From an uncultured Caulobacterales bacterium (lineage in GTDB: Bacteria; Pseudomonadota; Alphaproteobacteria; Caulobacterales; Caulobacteraceae): a stretch of 64,000 nt of DNA. Below the pieces are notes generated by a model that was not told where the DNA came from, searched no databases, and was given only the letters and a program-made list of their open reading frames with translations. Shown here one piece after another: positions 29,245 through 38,037 of this stretch. Both the position numbers and the translations under genes were made by a program. Within the stretch, counting starts at the first letter, position 1. Every line of letters starts with the position of its first letter. The stretch is from positions 1 to 64,000 of the forward strand of contig CAIUMD010000046.1 of assembly GCA_903900155.1 (NCBI GenBank). The letters run 5' to 3'.

Positions 29245-29391
29245 ATGACCCGAGGCTTCCAGAACCAGGACCCGATGCAGAATGTCTGCTTCCCCAAGGC
29301 CGAGCCCAAGCCGCAGCATGGCCGCAAGCCCGACCAGGCCTGTGTGGAGCTGAAGGAAAAACGGACCTTCGAGCCCAAGCCGGGCCACTAA
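29245..29391 (+). CDS. Small 48-residue protein of unknown function
   Basis: MTRGFQNQDPMQNVCFPKAE begins a 48-residue Lys/Pro-rich polypeptide with two cysteines (NVCFPK and QACVEL) spaced about 18 residues and three K-P-x or P-K-P motifs. The ATG follows a strong GGGAGGAAAA site with ideal spacing, which is the main evidence that it is translated. A longer frame beginning at 29203 overlaps the transglutaminase end and lacks such a site. No signal peptide; possible metal or redox role is speculation. Confidence 0.68.
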   Translation: MTRGFQNQDPMQNVCFPKAEPKPQHGRKPDQACVELKEKRTFEPKPGH

Positions 29392-29505
29392 GCCGGTGGC
29401 CTAATCCCTTGCAGCCACTCGCGGTTCGGTCGTCAGGCGAGCCGTCTATACATGTGCGCCAGGGATCGTTAACTTGTGTTAGGGGATATGGGGAGCTGAT
29501 CGAGC

Positions 29506-30351
29506 ATGCGACGCCTTGCGCTCGTATGTCTGCTGACGACGGCCGCCGTCGCGATCGTGGGATCGGCGACGGCGTTGTCGACTCGCGCCCCTGAGGAATT
29601 CAACCAGACCCTGACCCTGGCCGGCGGCCCGGAGGCGGCGAACCGACCTGCCTATATCGACGATCCGGACGCACCGATCGCGACGGCGCGCTACGGCGGC
29701 GAGGGCTCGCGGGCGCCGTCGGTCGAGGCCTATGCCGCGCCGGCGGCGGCCACGGTCGCCCTGGCGGGTGGTCCCGCCGAAATCGCGCCGACCGTCGTCG
29801 CCGAGCAGACCGCGCCTTCATCCGCGCTTAAGCCCGTCCCCGCCAAGGTCGAGACCGCACGTCCCGCCGCCCGCATCCTGGCCGAAGCGCCCGCGCCCCG
29901 TCGCGCGCCGGTGCTGGCCTTGACCCGCGTCCACGAGGTCCGCCCCTACGGGAAGGTCCTGAAGGTCGAGGTCAATGACCAGCCCCTGCCTTTCATGCCG
30001 CTGGGCCTGCAGTCGAATGCCGTCAAGCGCGTCACCCTGACGACCTCGAACATCATGTCCAGGACCCGCGCCTCGGCCGAGGACCTGAAGCGCGGTCGGT
30101 GGATGGTGTTCGCCGCCAGCTCGGGCAAGGCCTATGGCCTGAACCTGATCCGCGACGCGATCGGCGGCTGGCGCAACGCCGGCTACAGCGAGGACAAGGT
30201 GGCCCGCTTCGGCAGCCGCCAGATCGGCTTGGGCTGGCGCAAGGACAACAAGCTGATCTCGCTGACCGCCACGCGCCGCAGGCTCAACGCCTTCCACTAT
30301 TCCGACAAGGACACGGTCGTGGGGCTGACGGTTTCGGTACGCGGGAAATAA
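29506..30351 (+). CDS. Exported protein of unknown function
   Basis: The 281-residue precursor has a hydrophobic N-terminus (RLALVCLLTTAAVAIVGSAT) and a long Ala/Pro-rich low-complexity region to about residue 140, followed by a compact basic domain (RPYGKVLKVEVNDQPLPFMP, RTRASAEDLKRGRWMVFAAS, YGLNLIRDAIGGWRNAG). This resembles a periplasmic or peptidoglycan-spanning protein, but I do not recognise the domain. A CtrA-like sequence TTAA-N6-TTAG lies at 29469-29482, 24 bases before the ATG, so cell-cycle control is possible. Confidence 0.78.
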   Translation: MRRLALVCLLTTAAVAIVGSATALSTRAPEEFNQTLTLAGGPEAANRPAYIDDPDAPIATARYGGEGSRAPSVEAYAAPAAATVALAGGPAEIAPTVVAEQTAPSSALKPVPAKVETARPAARILAEAPAPRRAPVLALTRVHEVRPYGKVLKVEVNDQPLPFMPLGLQSNAVKRVTLTTSNIMSRTRASAEDLKRGRWMVFAASSGKAYGLNLIRDAIGGWRNAGYSEDKVARFGSRQIGLGWRKDNKLISLTATRRRLNAFHYSDKDTVVGLTVSVRGK

Positions 30352-30455
30352 GGCCTTAGGTCCGCTCATCCGCCCGGCCCGCCTGTTCCGGTCTTGAAAG
30401 GCTGTGACCGGCGCACGTCTGGACCCTCGCCGCTCACAGGCGTAAAGCGCCTCCT

Positions 30456-31868
30456 GTGTCCGATCAGCCTCCCTCCCCGCTCGCCACCCGCCTGATTTCC
30501 ATCGCCGTGGCCAGTGCGCTCCTGATGGAGTTCATCGACTCCACGGCCCTGTCGACCGCGCTCCCCACCTTGTCTCGCGCCTTCGCGGTGGATCCGATCC
30601 ACCTGAAGCTGGCCTTGACCTCCTACATCCTGACCCTGGCGGTGTTCACGCCGGCCAGCGGCTGGGCGGCCGAAAGATTTGGCGCGCGACGGGTGTTCCT
30701 GTCGGCCATGAGCGTCTTCCTGCTGGGCTCGGCCCTGTGCGGCCTGTCGCGCGACCTGGAAGGCCTGGTGGCCTCGCGCATCGTCCAGGGCCTGGGCGGG
30801 GCGATGATGACGCCGGTGGCGCGGCTGATCGTGGTCGGGGCCACGCCCAAGGACAAACTGCTGACCGCCATGGGCTGGTTCACCATGCCCGCGCTCGTTG
30901 GTCCCCTGATCGGCCCGCCGATCGCCGGCCTGGTGCTCAGCATCGCCGACTGGCCGTGGATCTTCTACATCAACCTGCCCGTCGGCTTGCTGGGCATGGT
31001 CGCGGTCATGCGCTTCGTGCCCAAGAGCGAGCCGCGCAAGGACCTGGGCCGCTTCGACACCCCCGGCTTCATCCTGTCGGCCCTGGCGATCAGCGGCCTG
31101 GTGGTCGTGGCCGAGACAGCCGGCGTGGGCCTCCTGCCGCCCTGGGCGCAGGTTGGCCTGCTGGCGCTCTCGCTGGCTTGCGGCGTCGTCTACCTCCGGA
31201 TCGCCAAGCGCGCCGGCCGGCCGATCCTGGACCTGACCCTGCTGCGTTATCCCACCTATCGCGCCAGCCTGCTGGGCGGGACGCTGGTGCGACTGGGCAT
31301 CGGGGCCAGTCCATTCCTGATGCCATTGCTGCTGCAGGTCGCCTTGGGTTGGAGCCCGCTGAAGGCCAGCTTCGTCACCCTGGCCACCGGCGTCGGCGTG
31401 CTGGTCGCCCGGCCGTTCGCGGCGGCGGGCCTGAAGCGCTTCGGCTTCCGCACCTCGCTGACGGTGTTCGTCAGCCTGACGGCGCTGTTCACCGCCGCGC
31501 CCGGCTTCTTCGGCCCGGCGACGCCGATGGCCCTGATGATAGCCGTGCTGACCCTGGGCGGCTTCTGCCGCTCCAACCAGTTCATCGCCGCCAACACCAT
31601 CGCCTATGCCGACGTGCCGGAAACCTCGACGGCGGCGGCTTCGACCCTGGCGGCCGTGACCCAGCAGGTGGGCCTCGCCCTGGGGGTCAGCTTAGGCGGC
31701 CTGATGCTGAATATCGCGCGAGGAACCGGCGGGGCGCTGACACCCGACCGCTTCACCTTCCCCTTCGTGGCGATCGGTCTGGTGACCCTCTTGGCCCTGC
31801 CCGTCTACCTGTCGCTGGACAAGGACGCCGGCGCGGCGATCAGCGGTCGCAGCCGGGCTGCGGCCTGA
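30456..31868 (+). CDS. MFS multidrug efflux transporter (DHA2/EmrB type)
   Basis: A 470-residue inner-membrane antiporter with about 14 hydrophobic segments. Motif D1-like FIDSTALSTALPTLS is in helix 1, motif A is SGWAAERFGARRVF after helix 2, and motif C is WFTMPALVGPLIGPPIAG in helix 5. GTG start at 30456. No EmrA-type partner is adjacent, so it probably works alone. Substrate unknown. Its last 29 bases overlap the convergent UVR gene. Confidence 0.9.
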   Translation: MSDQPPSPLATRLISIAVASALLMEFIDSTALSTALPTLSRAFAVDPIHLKLALTSYILTLAVFTPASGWAAERFGARRVFLSAMSVFLLGSALCGLSRDLEGLVASRIVQGLGGAMMTPVARLIVVGATPKDKLLTAMGWFTMPALVGPLIGPPIAGLVLSIADWPWIFYINLPVGLLGMVAVMRFVPKSEPRKDLGRFDTPGFILSALAISGLVVVAETAGVGLLPPWAQVGLLALSLACGVVYLRIAKRAGRPILDLTLLRYPTYRASLLGGTLVRLGIGASPFLMPLLLQVALGWSPLKASFVTLATGVGVLVARPFAAAGLKRFGFRTSLTVFVSLTALFTAAPGFFGPATPMALMIAVLTLGGFCRSNQFIAANTIAYADVPETSTAAASTLAAVTQQVGLALGVSLGGLMLNIARGTGGALTPDRFTFPFVAIGLVTLLALPVYLSLDKDAGAAISGRSRAAA

Positions 31869-32046
31869 GATCGTCCTCGTCGCGGCGCTTGCGGAAATAG
31901 GCCGCCTGCGGCCCGTCCTCGACGCCGCGGACCTTGGCGCTGTGCTGGATCGAGTCGATCTCGGCCCGCAGCCGCACGGCCATATCGAAGTCCTGGGCGG
32001 CGACCGCCTCGCCCAGCTGTTCCTTCAGTTCGTCGAGATGCGACAT
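31840..32046 (-). CDS. Small UvrB/UvrC-motif protein
   Basis: A 68-residue protein consisting of one UVR helical hairpin: MSHLDELKEQLGEAVAAQDF followed by DMAVRLRAEIDSIQH, then a charged tail with RKRRDEDD. The UVR motif mediates contacts between UvrB and UvrC and also occurs in ClpC/McsA adaptors; this minimal version could be an adaptor. ATG 32046 follows AGGAGGCGC. It is convergent with, and overlaps, the MFS gene by 29 bp. Confidence 0.82.
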   Translation of the reverse strand: MSHLDELKEQLGEAVAAQDFDMAVRLRAEIDSIQHSAKVRGVEDGPQAAYFRKRRDEDDLRPQPGCDR

Positions 32047-32123
32047 GCGCGCCTCCTCTTCTTCGTGAGGAAAACGCATGGAGAACGCTGAACGATCCTC
32101 CCCCGCCATGCGGGGAAGCATCT

Positions 32124-33185
32124 TCAGCCCCGCGCCGCCGCGATGCGGGCGCGGGCGATCTCGTCGGCGACCAGGTTGGCCGGACGCTTTTCGCTGATGG
32201 ACTGATCGATGACCTCGGCCAGGGTCTGGGCCAGGCGGTCCAGCTTGCCGGCCACCCAGTCGCCGTCGAAGGCGCCGCCGGCTTCCAGGGCGCGGATCTC
32301 GGCGGCCACATTGATGATGCCGCCGCCGTTGATGACGTAGTCGGGCGCGTAGAGGACGCCGCGATCGAACACGGTCTGGCCGATCATGGCGTCGGCCAGC
32401 TGGTTGTTGGCGCCGCCCGCGATCACCTTGACCTTCAGGCGCGGCAAGGTCGCGGCCGAGATCGCGCCCCCGAGCGCACAAGGGGCGAAGACGTCGGCCT
32501 CGACGTCGAAGATGGCGTCGGCCGGGACGATCTGGGCGCCGGTCTTGGCGGCGACCTCGTTGAGGGCCGCTTGATTGACGTCGGCGATGGTCAGGACCGC
32601 GCCGGCGGCATGCAGCTTCTCGGCCAGGTAGGCGCCGACGTGACCGACACCCTGGATGGCGACATGGACGCCCTTCAGGTCACGGTTCAGAGCGCGCTCG
32701 ACGCACAGGCGCACGCCACGGAACACGCCTTCGGCGGTCACCGGCGACGGATCGCCCGAGGCGGCCGCGTGGCCTTCCAGGCCGGCGACGAAACGGGTGG
32801 TCTTGCGGGTGTTTTCCAGGTCCGACGGCGAAACGCCGACGTCCTCGGCCGTCCAGTACTGGCCGCCCAGGCTGTCGACGGCGCGGCCGAAGGCCTCGAA
32901 CAGCTCCGGCGTCTTCTGCTCACGGCTGTCGCCGATGATCACGGCCTTGCCGCCGCCGAAGTCCAGGTCGGCCATGGCGTTCTTGTAGGACATGCCGCGC
33001 GACAGGCGCAGGGCGTCGGTCAGGGCCGCGTCGGCGCTGGAATAGTCCCACATCCGGCAGCCGCCGGCGGCCGCCCCCCGGGCGGTCGAGTGGATCGCGA
33101 TAATCGACTTCAGACCAGTTTTTTCATCGAAGAAAGCGTGGACGCCTTCGTGTCCCTCGAAATCGGGGGAATCGAACAAGGTCAT
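32124..33185 (-). CDS. Leucine/phenylalanine/valine dehydrogenase-type amino-acid dehydrogenase
   Basis: NAD-dependent oxidative deaminase of 353 residues from the Glu/Leu/Phe/Val dehydrogenase family. The catalytic lysine segment is MSYKNAMADLDFGGGKAVII (about residues 65-84), the substrate glycine motif is AAGGCRMWDY, and the Rossmann fold is HVAIQGVGHVGAYLAEKL near residue 175. Length fits Leu/PheDH rather than the longer GluDH. Which amino acid is used cannot be read from the sequence. The UVR protein gene lies 77 nt downstream. Confidence 0.92.
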   Translation of the reverse strand: MTLFDSPDFEGHEGVHAFFDEKTGLKSIIAIHSTARGAAAGGCRMWDYSSADAALTDALRLSRGMSYKNAMADLDFGGGKAVIIGDSREQKTPELFEAFGRAVDSLGGQYWTAEDVGVSPSDLENTRKTTRFVAGLEGHAAASGDPSPVTAEGVFRGVRLCVERALNRDLKGVHVAIQGVGHVGAYLAEKLHAAGAVLTIADVNQAALNEVAAKTGAQIVPADAIFDVEADVFAPCALGGAISAATLPRLKVKVIAGGANNQLADAMIGQTVFDRGVLYAPDYVINGGGIINVAAEIRALEAGGAFDGDWVAGKLDRLAQTLAEVIDQSISEKRPANLVADEIARARIAAARG

Positions 33186-33246
33186 GCCGTCGGTCTCGCG
33201 TCAGCTAGAATGAACGTGGCGGCGGTGTACGCCCCCTCGCCGCGCC

Positions 33247-34305
33247 CTACAAGCCCGAACGCTGACGCTGCGACGACTTGGGTTTCTTGGTCTTTGGCGG
33301 GTCCAACGCTGTCATCGCCGCCACGCTGGACGGAATGGGCGGCGCCCCCGACGGCGGCCAGGGCCCGGGCGCGTCGCGCAGGAAGGCCTCGGCGTCGCCC
33401 CAGACGTTGGACGCCTGCTTGTCGACCAGCAGCAGGTGGTAGCCCTTGGCGTAGTAGGCGGTCTTCGCGCCAGGCTTCAGACGGCCCACCGCCTCGACCG
33501 TCGGCTCGCGCGGGATGATGTGGTCATTGGCCCCGTAGAACCAGGCGACCGGCACGTCGATCGCGCCCGTCGACTTCCAGGCCCGCTCCATCAGGCCGAC
33601 CAGGCCGTAGATGGTGTCGGACCGCGCGCCCCAGATCATCAGCGGGTCGCGGCCCATGCGGCGCAGCTCGTCGATATTGTCGGACGCCATGATGTCCTTC
33701 ACCAGCCAGTCCGGCGGCTTGACCACCCACCCGCCGGTGGCGTGGGCGGTGACCCACAGGCTCAGGCGGTTGGGCAGCGGCTGGTTCGACCAGCCCCAGA
33801 CGGCCGGCGCGAACAGCATCAGCTTGTCGACCGGCGGCGGACGGTCGGAGGCCATGGCGCTGATCGCCAGACCCCCGCCCATGCTGATCCCGGCCAGGGC
33901 GACCTTGGCGTTCGGGTGCCGCTCGCGCACCGCCGCGACCAGCGCGCGGACATCGTCCAGCACCAGCTCCGTCGGCGCCCAGACCCCACGCTCGGGCGAG
34001 CGGCCAAAGCCCCGGACATCCAGGGCGTAGGTCGCGATCCCCCTGCCCGCCCACCAGCCGGCCGCCAGGTGATAGGCGTTGGCGTAGTCGTTCATGCCGT
34101 GCAAGCCGACGACGACCCACTCGGGCTCGCCCGCCGGCAGCCAGCGCATCAGGCCGAGCTTGGCCCCATCGAAGCTGACGAAGCCGTCGTCGGTGATCCG
34201 CGGACCGCGAAAGCCCAGGGCCGCCAAGTCCGGCCTCTGCCGGAGCGGCGCGCAGCCGGCGAGGACGGCGGCCGAGGCGGTCAGGATCAGGGCGCGGCGG
34301 TTCAT
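33247..34305 (-). CDS. Alpha/beta-hydrolase lipoprotein (monoacylglycerol lipase-like)
   Basis: The 352-residue precursor has a lipoprotein signal with lipobox LAGC (Cys18). The hydrolase core shows VVVGLHGMNDYANAYHLAAG (oxyanion region), the nucleophile elbow ALAGISMGGGLAI, Asp in FYGANDHIIPREPT and His in YYAKGYHLLLVDKQ, the full catalytic triad of serine lipases related to lysophospholipase COG2267. The Pro/Lys-rich C-tail is dispensable-looking. Its ATG overlaps the upstream glycosylase stop (ATGA). Confidence 0.9.
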   Translation of the reverse strand: MNRRALILTASAAVLAGCAPLRQRPDLAALGFRGPRITDDGFVSFDGAKLGLMRWLPAGEPEWVVVGLHGMNDYANAYHLAAGWWAGRGIATYALDVRGFGRSPERGVWAPTELVLDDVRALVAAVRERHPNAKVALAGISMGGGLAISAMASDRPPPVDKLMLFAPAVWGWSNQPLPNRLSLWVTAHATGGWVVKPPDWLVKDIMASDNIDELRRMGRDPLMIWGARSDTIYGLVGLMERAWKSTGAIDVPVAWFYGANDHIIPREPTVEAVGRLKPGAKTAYYAKGYHLLLVDKQASNVWGDAEAFLRDAPGPWPPSGAPPIPSSVAAMTALDPPKTKKPKSSQRQRSGL

Positions 34306-34886
34306 CGCGCCAGAATGTCCGCGACACGCTGGCGAAGATAGGGCGTGACCTCCGCCTCGAACCACGGATTGCGCTTCAGCCAGCCGGTGTTGCGCCACGA
34401 CGGATGCGGCATGGGCAGGACGTTGGGCCCGAACTCGCGCCAGCGGGCGATGGTCTGCGTCATGGTCCTGCTGGTCCGCCCCGGCAGCGCCCACTCCTGG
34501 GCGTAGCTGCCGACCAGCAGGGTCAGCTCGACGTTCGGCAGCACGGCCAGCAGCGGCGCCCGCCACATCGCCGCGCAGCGCGGCGGCGGCGGATAGTCGC
34601 CGCCCTTTGGGTTCGTGCCCGGAAAGCAGAAGGCCATGGCCGCCACGCCGATCTCGGGCCGGCCGTAGAAGGTTTCGCGGTCGACGCCCATCCACTGGCG
34701 CAGGCGATGGCCGGACGGGTCGTTGAACGGCAGGCCGGTCTCGTGGACCAGCCGGCCCGGCGCCTGGCCGGCGATCAGGATGCGGGTCTCTTCCCGCACC
34801 CTGGTCACGGGCCGAGGCGTATGCGGCAAATACGGCGCGCAGGCCCGGCAAGCAGCGATGTCGGCGAGAAGCGTGTCGAGAGGCAT
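34302..34886 (-). CDS. Uracil-DNA glycosylase family protein
   Basis: The 194-residue protein is of the COG1573 uracil-DNA glycosylase-like family. Motifs are RILIAGQAPGRLVHETGLPF (about residues 36-55, motif 1), FNDPSGHRLRQWM, FCFPGTNPKGGDYPPPPRCA and the C-terminal LPMPHPSWRNTGWLKRNPWF (motif 2-like HPS). An N-terminal CRAC pair could bind a metal or cluster. Whether it removes uracil or another base is unknown. Coupled by ATGA overlap to the lipoprotein hydrolase. Confidence 0.88.
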   Translation of the reverse strand: MPLDTLLADIAACRACAPYLPHTPRPVTRVREETRILIAGQAPGRLVHETGLPFNDPSGHRLRQWMGVDRETFYGRPEIGVAAMAFCFPGTNPKGGDYPPPPRCAAMWRAPLLAVLPNVELTLLVGSYAQEWALPGRTSRTMTQTIARWREFGPNVLPMPHPSWRNTGWLKRNPWFEAEVTPYLRQRVADILAR

Positions 34887-34927
34887 CGGCTGGGATCTAG
34901 GCGCGCCTCTCCAAAACCCAAGCTCGA

Positions 34928-35230
34928 CTAGTCTTCGTCGCCGTCGATCTCGGCCTCGGGAGCCTCCTCGAACGAGGTCGGATCGCCTTCCAGGCGCGTG
35001 CGGATGCGATAGACGCCGCGGAATTTCTCGGGGTTGACCGGCTTGTTGTGGCGCAGGATCACCACCTTGCCCTCGCGGGCCAGCTCGATGGCGTTGGTGC
35101 GCACGTGGCCCAGGATCTGCTGCCAGCGCTCGGGCTGGATCGCCTTGGCGACGTTCATCGGGTCGATCGACTTGCCCTCGGCCAGCGGCGCCAGCATGGA
35201 CAGGATCGTGTCTTGGATCGGGGAGGTCAT
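34928..35230 (-). CDS. DUF3253-type small protein
   Basis: A 100-residue winged-helix-like protein: IQDTILSMLAPLAEGKSIDP, VAKAIQPERWQQILGHVRTN and AIELAREGKVVILRHNKPVN, the recognisable DUF3253 pattern, ending in an acidic tail. The family has no assigned function; the fold suggests nucleic-acid or cofactor handling. It lies 41 bp upstream of the glycosylase on the same strand and may be cotranscribed. Confidence 0.85.
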   Translation of the reverse strand: MTSPIQDTILSMLAPLAEGKSIDPMNVAKAIQPERWQQILGHVRTNAIELAREGKVVILRHNKPVNPEKFRGVYRIRTRLEGDPTSFEEAPEAEIDGDED

Positions 35231-35337
35231 GGCGCTCTCCTGCCACGGATTGTCAGCGGAGGCGAGGCCGACGGCTTGCGCGCCCCTCCGCGCCCTTCTA
35301 ACTGAACAACGATAAGAACAAGCGTAGGGGACGGGAC

Positions 35338-35790
35338 ATGGACGGCGGAAACGAGATCTGGAGCGGGCCGCGCCTGGTGGAGACCGGCGAGTGGGCCGGC
35401 TGGCGCACCTGGTCGGGCATGGATCCGTTCGAGGACCAGTCGGGGCCGTTCTACTTCAAGGAAGCCGAGGACGGCGCGATCACCGCCGCCTTCCGCGCCG
35501 AGACCAAGCACATGAACGGCGGCGGTTTCATGCATGGCGGCTGCATGATGACCTTCGCCGACTATTCGCTGTTCGCCATCGGCTGGAAGGCCCTGGCCGA
35601 CAGCCGCGCCGTGACCGTCAGCCTCAGCGGCGAGTTCATCGGCCCCGCCCGCCCCGGCGACCTGGTCACCGCGACCGGCGAGGTGATCAAGGCCGGCGGC
35701 TCGCTGATCTTCATCCGGGGCCTGATCTCGACCGGAACCGGGCCGATGCTGAACTTCTCGGGCGTGGTGAAGAAGATCCGCAGCCGCTGA
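35338..35790 (+). CDS. PaaI-family hotdog thioesterase
   Basis: A 150-residue hotdog-fold protein that would hydrolyse acyl-CoA thioesters. The core motif is MNGGGFMHGGCMMTFADYSL (His-Gly-Gly, active-site region, about residues 62-81) followed by LSGEFIGPARPGDLVTATGE and the C-terminal beta strand. An N-terminal 45-residue lead precedes the fold. Substrate unknown. A palindromic repeat follows the stop codon. Confidence 0.9.
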   Translation: MDGGNEIWSGPRLVETGEWAGWRTWSGMDPFEDQSGPFYFKEAEDGAITAAFRAETKHMNGGGFMHGGCMMTFADYSLFAIGWKALADSRAVTVSLSGEFIGPARPGDLVTATGEVIKAGGSLIFIRGLISTGTGPMLNFSGVVKKIRSR

Positions 35791-35801
35791 GGGACCGAAA
35801 G

Positions 35802-35887
35802 CCTGCCCTTCGACGAGCTCAGGATGAGGCTTCCGACTGAACCGGCCTCAAAACTAGTCCTCACCCTGAGCCTGTCGAAGGGCGAGG
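35802..35887. repeat. Palindromic repeat (CTTCGAC/CTCAGGATGAGG type)
   Basis: Left arm 35802-35830 (core CCCTTCGACGAGCTCAGGAT) and right arm 35858-35887 (its complement with few mismatches) form a near-perfect stem of about 27 bp around a 27-nt loop. The element lies between the convergent thioesterase and GST genes and can act as a two-way terminator. The core resembles the arms of the repeat at 60169-60303 (both contain CTTCGA and CTCAGGATGAGG). Confidence 0.85.
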
Positions 35888-35900
35888 ACGGACCCGCCGC

Positions 35901-36524
35901 CTAAGCCGCCATCCCCGCCTGGGCTGCGGGACGGGCCAGCATGCCGTCGAACCACCGCGTGACGTGCGCCAGCTCCGGGTCCGGCCGCCACTTGATCATG
36001 CGGCCGAAGTCCAGGCTGGCGGCGGCCACCACGTCGGCGATGGTCACGCGATCGGCGGCGATGAACGGGCTCTCGGCCAGGCGCCGGTCCAGTATCTTCA
36101 GGCTGCGCTTGGCGCCGTCCAGATTGTAGGTCGCCACCTCGGGCACCTGGGCCTCCAGGGCCGCCATGCCGGGGTGGCTGTGGCGCACGCCCTGCATCAG
36201 CGGGTTGGCGACCATCATCTCGACCCGCCGTAGCCACATCTCGATGATCGCCGTCTCCTTGGGATCGCGCCCGAACAGGTTCGGCTCGGGATAGACGCTC
36301 TCCAGATAGCGACAGATGGCGACGGACTCGGTGATCACCGTCCCGTCGTCCAGTTCCAGGGCCGGCATGTGCGAGATCCCGACCTTGGCGCGGTATTCGG
36401 GCGACTTGTGCTCGCCGCTCATGATCGACAGCGTCACGACCTCGACGTCGTCGATCCCCTTCTCGGCCATGAACCAGCGGACACGCCGGGGATTGGGCGC
36501 GCGGAGGCAGTCATAGAGCTTCAT
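35901..36524 (-). CDS. Glutathione S-transferase family protein
   Basis: A 207-residue cytosolic protein. The thioredoxin-fold N-domain runs MKLYDCLRAPNPRRVRWFMA to the cis-Pro and glutathione-binding motif VGISHMPALELDDGTVITES (Glu-Ser pair), then a helical C-domain with PFIAADRVTIADVVAAASLD (the N-capping box). The class is close to theta/beta-like bacterial GSTs; substrate unknown. Its Shine-Dalgarno GGGAGGA lies within the 3' arm of a hairpin that also ends nupC transcripts, 10 nt from the ATG. Confidence 0.93.
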   Translation of the reverse strand: MKLYDCLRAPNPRRVRWFMAEKGIDDVEVVTLSIMSGEHKSPEYRAKVGISHMPALELDDGTVITESVAICRYLESVYPEPNLFGRDPKETAIIEMWLRRVEMMVANPLMQGVRHSHPGMAALEAQVPEVATYNLDGAKRSLKILDRRLAESPFIAADRVTIADVVAAASLDFGRMIKWRPDPELAHVTRWFDGMLARPAAQAGMAA

Positions 36525-36531
36525 ACGAAAA

Positions 36532-36558
36532 ATCCTCCCGGCTTTTGACCGGGAGGAT
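36532..36558 (-). terminator. Hairpin with T tract between nupC and GST; also covers GST ribosome site
   Basis: On the minus strand ATCCTCCCGG and CCGGGAGGAT form a perfect 10-bp stem with a 7-nt loop, immediately followed by TTTT: a textbook intrinsic terminator for the transporter mRNA. The 3' arm contains GGGAGGA, the ribosome site of the GST gene 10 nt downstream, so read-through transcripts would have that site buried in the stem. Confidence 0.88.
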
Positions 36559-36588
36559 GATCGTTTTCCCCGAGGGAATGAAAGGGCC

Positions 36589-37869
36589 TTACAGCCCGAA
36601 CAGCGCCCGGGGCATCAGGCCGATCAGCGAGCCGGTGAGGCAGGTGGCCAGGAAGCCGGCCATCATCGCTTTCCAGACCAGGCTCAGCACCTCGGCGCGG
36701 CGTTGCGGCACCAGGACCGAGAAGCCGGCCACGTTCATGCCGACCGAGCCGATGTTGGCGAAGCCGCACAAAGCATAGGTCATGATCATGCGGGTGCGCT
36801 CGTCCAGCGTGGTCGCGCCGATCTTGGCCATCTGGATGAAGGCGGTGAACTCGGTGAGGATCAGCTTCACGCCCAGCAGGCCGCCGGCGGTGCCGGCTTC
36901 TTTCCAGGGCACGCCCATCGACCAGGCCAGGGGCGCGAAGACCACGCCCAGGCCGCGCGCGATGCTCAGCGGCTGGCCGCCGACCGGCGGCATGGCGCCC
37001 AGGATCTTGTCGACCATGGTGGCCAGGGCCACGAAGACGATCAGGGTGGCGCCGACGTTCAGCGCGATCTGCAGGCCGTCGGTGGTGCCCTTCATGACGG
37101 CGTCGATCGCGCTGCCATAGGTCTTGTCCTCGACGGAGAGATCCAGGTCCCCGCCCTTCTCCATCGGGTCGGAGGGGACGACGATGCGGGCCAGCAGCAC
37201 GCCAGCCGGGGCCGAGATGATCGAGGCCGTCAGCACATGGGCGGCGGCGTTGGGCAGCACGCCGGCCAGGATGGTGGCGTAGGCGACCATGGTCGAGCCC
37301 GAGACGCAGGCCATGCCGACCGCGATCAGCATGAACAGCTCCGAGCGCGACAGCTTGTCGAGATAGGCGCGGATGAAGATCGGGCCTTCGATCTGGCCCA
37401 TGAAGATGGTGGCGGCGGTGGCCAGGGCCGGCGGGCCGCGCAGGCCCAGCGTCTTCTGGAACAGGAAGCCGAAGCCCTGGGCCAGCCACTTGAGGATCTT
37501 CCAGTGCCACAGCAGCGCCGACAGCGCGCAGACCACCAGGATCACCGGCATGACCCGGAAGGCGAAGATGAAGCCCGCGCCCGGATTGCTGACCGGATAG
37601 GGCTGGTCGCCGCCGGCCAGGAAGCCGAACACGAAGGCGGTGCCGGCCTGAGTCGAACTGGCCAGGCCCTCGACGGCGCCGTTGACGCCCTGCAGCAGCT
37701 CGCGCGCCTGGGGCAGGCCGAACAGCACCACCACCAGCAGGACTTGGACGACCAGGGCGGCGATCGCCAGAACCCACGGGAATCGCTTGCGATTCTCGGA
37801 AACGAGCCAGCAGAGGCCCAGGGTGAGCGCCAAACCCGCCAGGGCCTGAACGTTCTCAGGACGGAACAT
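36589..37869 (-). CDS. Concentrative nucleoside transporter (NupC/CNT family)
   Basis: Inner-membrane nucleoside:cation symporter of 426 residues. Three family blocks are visible: the N-terminal Nucleos_tra2_N segment (VQALAGLALTLGLCWLVSE), the Gate-like middle (ATIFMGQIEGPIFIRAYLDKLSRSEL) and the C-domain (GGLLGVKLILTEFTAFIQMAK ending ALCGFANIGSVGMNVAGF). About ten hydrophobic segments. ATG 37869 is chosen; the upstream open frame adds an unconserved Arg-rich stretch. It may lie downstream of the repeat at 38038. Confidence 0.93.
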   Translation of the reverse strand: MFRPENVQALAGLALTLGLCWLVSENRKRFPWVLAIAALVVQVLLVVVLFGLPQARELLQGVNGAVEGLASSTQAGTAFVFGFLAGGDQPYPVSNPGAGFIFAFRVMPVILVVCALSALLWHWKILKWLAQGFGFLFQKTLGLRGPPALATAATIFMGQIEGPIFIRAYLDKLSRSELFMLIAVGMACVSGSTMVAYATILAGVLPNAAAHVLTASIISAPAGVLLARIVVPSDPMEKGGDLDLSVEDKTYGSAIDAVMKGTTDGLQIALNVGATLIVFVALATMVDKILGAMPPVGGQPLSIARGLGVVFAPLAWSMGVPWKEAGTAGGLLGVKLILTEFTAFIQMAKIGATTLDERTRMIMTYALCGFANIGSVGMNVAGFSVLVPQRRAEVLSLVWKAMMAGFLATCLTGSLIGLMPRALFGL

Positions 37870-38037
37870 CAAGACGAAGACCTTACTCAAGTGGCGCGCG
37901 CCCCCGCGACGCCGGCCAAGGGCGAAGAATGACACCAAGTCAGCGGTCGCGCGCAAGCGCCTTGCGTAAGGAATGGTTAAGGAAGCCGTCGATTGCCTAA
38001 GTCAGAGGACGCTTACCACCGTAACCACACCCCCAGT

